The notes beneath the pieces were generated by a model. It did no database searches and was not told the DNA's origin. It was given only the letters and a program-made list of their open reading frames with translations. A stretch of 6,336 nt of DNA from Olsenella sp. (GTDB taxonomy: Bacteria; Actinomycetota; Coriobacteriia; Coriobacteriales; Atopobiaceae), in NCBI GenBank assembly GCA_015062715.1, contig SUUD01000121.1, positions 1 to 6,336 of the forward strand. The letters are read 5' to 3'. Every line of letters starts with the position of its first letter. The stretch's first letter is position 1. Of this stretch, positions 5,226-6,336 are shown in pieces. The translations under genes and the position numbers were made by a program.

Positions 5226-6146
5226 TCACTCGCCCGACGAGAGGAGGCGGCGGACGAACGCCTGGCGCCCCAGCTCGGGGTTCGTGCCGGCGGCCTCGTC
5301 GAGGAGGGTCTGGGCGAGCTCCTCGTCGAGCAGGTAGAGAAAGCCGTCCTCAGTGGCGTCGTCGCCCACGACCTCGTCGCGCAGGCCCGCCACCGGCACC
5401 GGGTTCTCGAGCCGCACGTACGTGCAGTCGACGTGCCTGCCCATGCAGCCCGGGCGGCCGTAGTGCCGGGCGGCGGTGAGGTCGCTTGTCTTGTACCACA
5501 GCGCCATGACGCGGCTCACGGCGCGCACCATGCCGGCCTCCTCGTGCAGGACGACGTCGCCGGGCCGCAGCTCCTCGAGGCGGTCCCAGGAGGGCACCCG
5601 CTGTCCGTCTGCGGTGGCCAGCGGCGCCCAGAGGTAGCCACCGTCCGCCTGCGACTCGAGCAGCGGCCCCTGATAGGCCAGGTAGGCGGCCGCCCTGCCA
5701 GCCGGCCGGGTGACGGCGACCGAGCCCGTCACCACCTGGCTGGCGCGCGTGGTGGTGCGGGACGCGCGCTTGGCGGGCTTGGCGGACATGCCCGCCGCCT
5801 TCCCGCGGGGCTTCGTGCCGGCAGCCTTCGCCGCGGGCGTGGACGCTGCGGGCACGGCAGGCGCGACCGGGGCGGGACGGGCGGCGGTACGGGCGTGCTC
5901 CTCGACCTTGCGCAGGACCTCCTGCTGGGCGGTGGGACGCAGCGGCGCCGCGGCGACCGCGAGCTTCTCGACGGCGGCCTGGAGCTCGGCGTCGGCCAGC
6001 GTCATGAACTGGCCGAAGACCGTTGGGTAGGCAAACTGCTTGGTGACGCCGCCCGCAAACTCCGCGGTGACGTGGCGGTCGTCCTGACCGGTGATGACGC
6101 CGTCGCCAAACGCCTTGTGCGTGACGGCCTGTCCCATAAGGTCCAT
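5226..6146 (-). CDS. two-domain protein of unknown function: N-terminal SH3/Tudor-like, C-terminal possibly PUA/EVE-like
   Basis: The product has 306 residues. I do not recognise a named family. Residues 4-48 (GQAVTHKAFGDGVITGQDDR and following, ending FAYPTVFGQFM) match the pattern HxxFGxGxV...V.F..G..K.F..P..F..F. That pattern is shared by small beta-barrel domains at the C-terminus of UvrD-like helicases and by CarD-like proteins, suggesting nucleic-acid or RNA polymerase contact. Residues 87-150 form a low-complexity Ala/Pro/Lys/Arg/Thr linker, basic and probably disordered. Residues 158-255 contain GGYLWAPLATADG, SWDRLEELRPGDVVLHEEAG, MVRAVSRV and CTYVRLENPVPV. This resembles PUA/EVE-like folds, where 'W..L..L+PGD.V....G' is typical; some of these read modified bases. 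The ATG at 6146 is chosen because AAGGGGGTA lies just upstream; an in-frame TTG at 6176 has none. It is the first gene of the operon with the HAD gene and tlyA. The coding call is secure; the domain calls are tentative. Confidence 0.8.
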   Translation of the reverse strand: MDLMGQAVTHKAFGDGVITGQDDRHVTAEFAGGVTKQFAYPTVFGQFMTLADAELQAAVEKLAVAAAPLRPTAQQEVLRKVEEHARTAARPAPVAPAVPAASTPAAKAAGTKPRGKAAGMSAKPAKRASRTTTRASQVVTGSVAVTRPAGRAAAYLAYQGPLLESQADGGYLWAPLATADGQRVPSWDRLEELRPGDVVLHEEAGMVRAVSRVMALWYKTSDLTAARHYGRPGCMGRHVDCTYVRLENPVPVAGLRDEVVGDDATEDGFLYLLDEELAQTLLDEAAGTNPELGRQAFVRRLLSSGE

Positions 6147-6175
6147 GGAGTACCCCCTTGCTCTGCTACACGTCA

Positions 6176-6183
6176 ATCCTAGC
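6176..6183 (-). promoter_or_regulatory. candidate -10 element for the tlyA operon
   Basis: The minus strand reads GCTAGGAT, 29 nt before the ATG at 6146. It is identical to the octamer upstream of vsr. No -35 consensus is visible 17-18 bp upstream. It would drive the three-gene operon 6146-3829. Confidence 0.35.
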
Positions 6184-6259
6184 GCACGGGAGCGATCTGT
6201 TGGCCGCTATATGCCAAAGGCGGCACCCACGGCCTCGAGCACGTGGCCCGTTTCCGGGA

Positions 6260-6336
6260 CTAGCCCCCGAAGCCGCCGCCAATGCAGGCGTAGATGGGGG
6301 CGACGCACACGTAGCGGCCCGGGTACGGCGCGTGGA
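6260..6336 (-). CDS. C-terminal end of an unrecognised gene (cut by window edge)
   Basis: Twenty-four codons are visible on the minus strand: HAPYPGRYVCVAPIYACI followed by GGGFGG and TAG. Of these codons, 23 of 24 end in G or C, and the second-position composition looks coding. The other two minus-strand frames here are Arg-rich or low-quality. The residues are hydrophobic and glycine-rich and could be the end of a membrane segment; no family can be assigned. A coding-like stretch (LVPETGHVLEAVGAAFGI, stop at 6207) continues in another frame right after the stop. One extra G in the GGGGG run before the stop would join the two, so the true end of the gene may be 6207. Confidence 0.45.
   Translation of the reverse strand, partial: HAPYPGRYVCVAPIYACIGGGFGG

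Noticed and set aside
6147..6176. TTG start at 6176 for the two-domain gene
   Set aside because: It has no ribosome-binding site, and it would overlap the -10 candidate. ATG at 6146 has AAGGGGGTA at good spacing.

Overview
The window comes from a high-GC genome with strong C/G bias at third codon positions. The most likely source is a Coriobacteriia member of the Olsenella/Collinsella type (Actinomycetota). This is inferred from three things: base composition, an enterobacterial-type lactaldehyde reductase typical of gut anaerobes, and a gene (2210-3313, minus) of a kind I associate with multi-copy families in Coriobacteriia. The genus is not proven.

Layout. At the left edge is the N-terminus of a metallophosphoesterase (1-77, minus), then a Vsr-type mismatch endonuclease (138-644, minus). 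A 188-bp divergent intergenic region leads to fucO, a Fe-dependent lactaldehyde reductase (833-1993, plus), which has its own leader hairpin and an intrinsic terminator. From about 2048 to 3828 lies an accessory segment. It holds one minus-strand gene (2210-3313) for an AbiEi-like/PD-(D/E)XK-like protein, bracketed by two direct copies of a 150-bp mosaic repeat module (2048-2197 and 3569-3718). The right-hand module runs into a tandem array of a 34-bp unit that ends at the stop codon of tlyA. To the right is a compact minus-strand operon read from 6146 down to 3829: a two-domain protein of unknown function, a HAD-family phosphatase and the rRNA 2'-O-methyltransferase TlyA. The right edge has the C-terminal end of another minus-strand gene (6260-6336).

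How it fits together. fucO reduces L-lactaldehyde from fucose or rhamnose breakdown to 1,2-propanediol; no other genes of that pathway are in view. The operon is translationally tight, with gaps of 15 and 2 nt. Four transcription units have a GCTAnnAT octamer at -10-like distance from their start codon.

Most interesting region. The repeat module carries a long inverted repeat with one compensatory base-pair change between its two copies (G2125-C2188 versus A3646-T3709). The two modules are positioned so that recombination between them would remove the nuclease-like gene. This suggests a repeat-associated cassette, with structured repeats that also have terminator-like properties, sitting between two ordinary chromosomal units.
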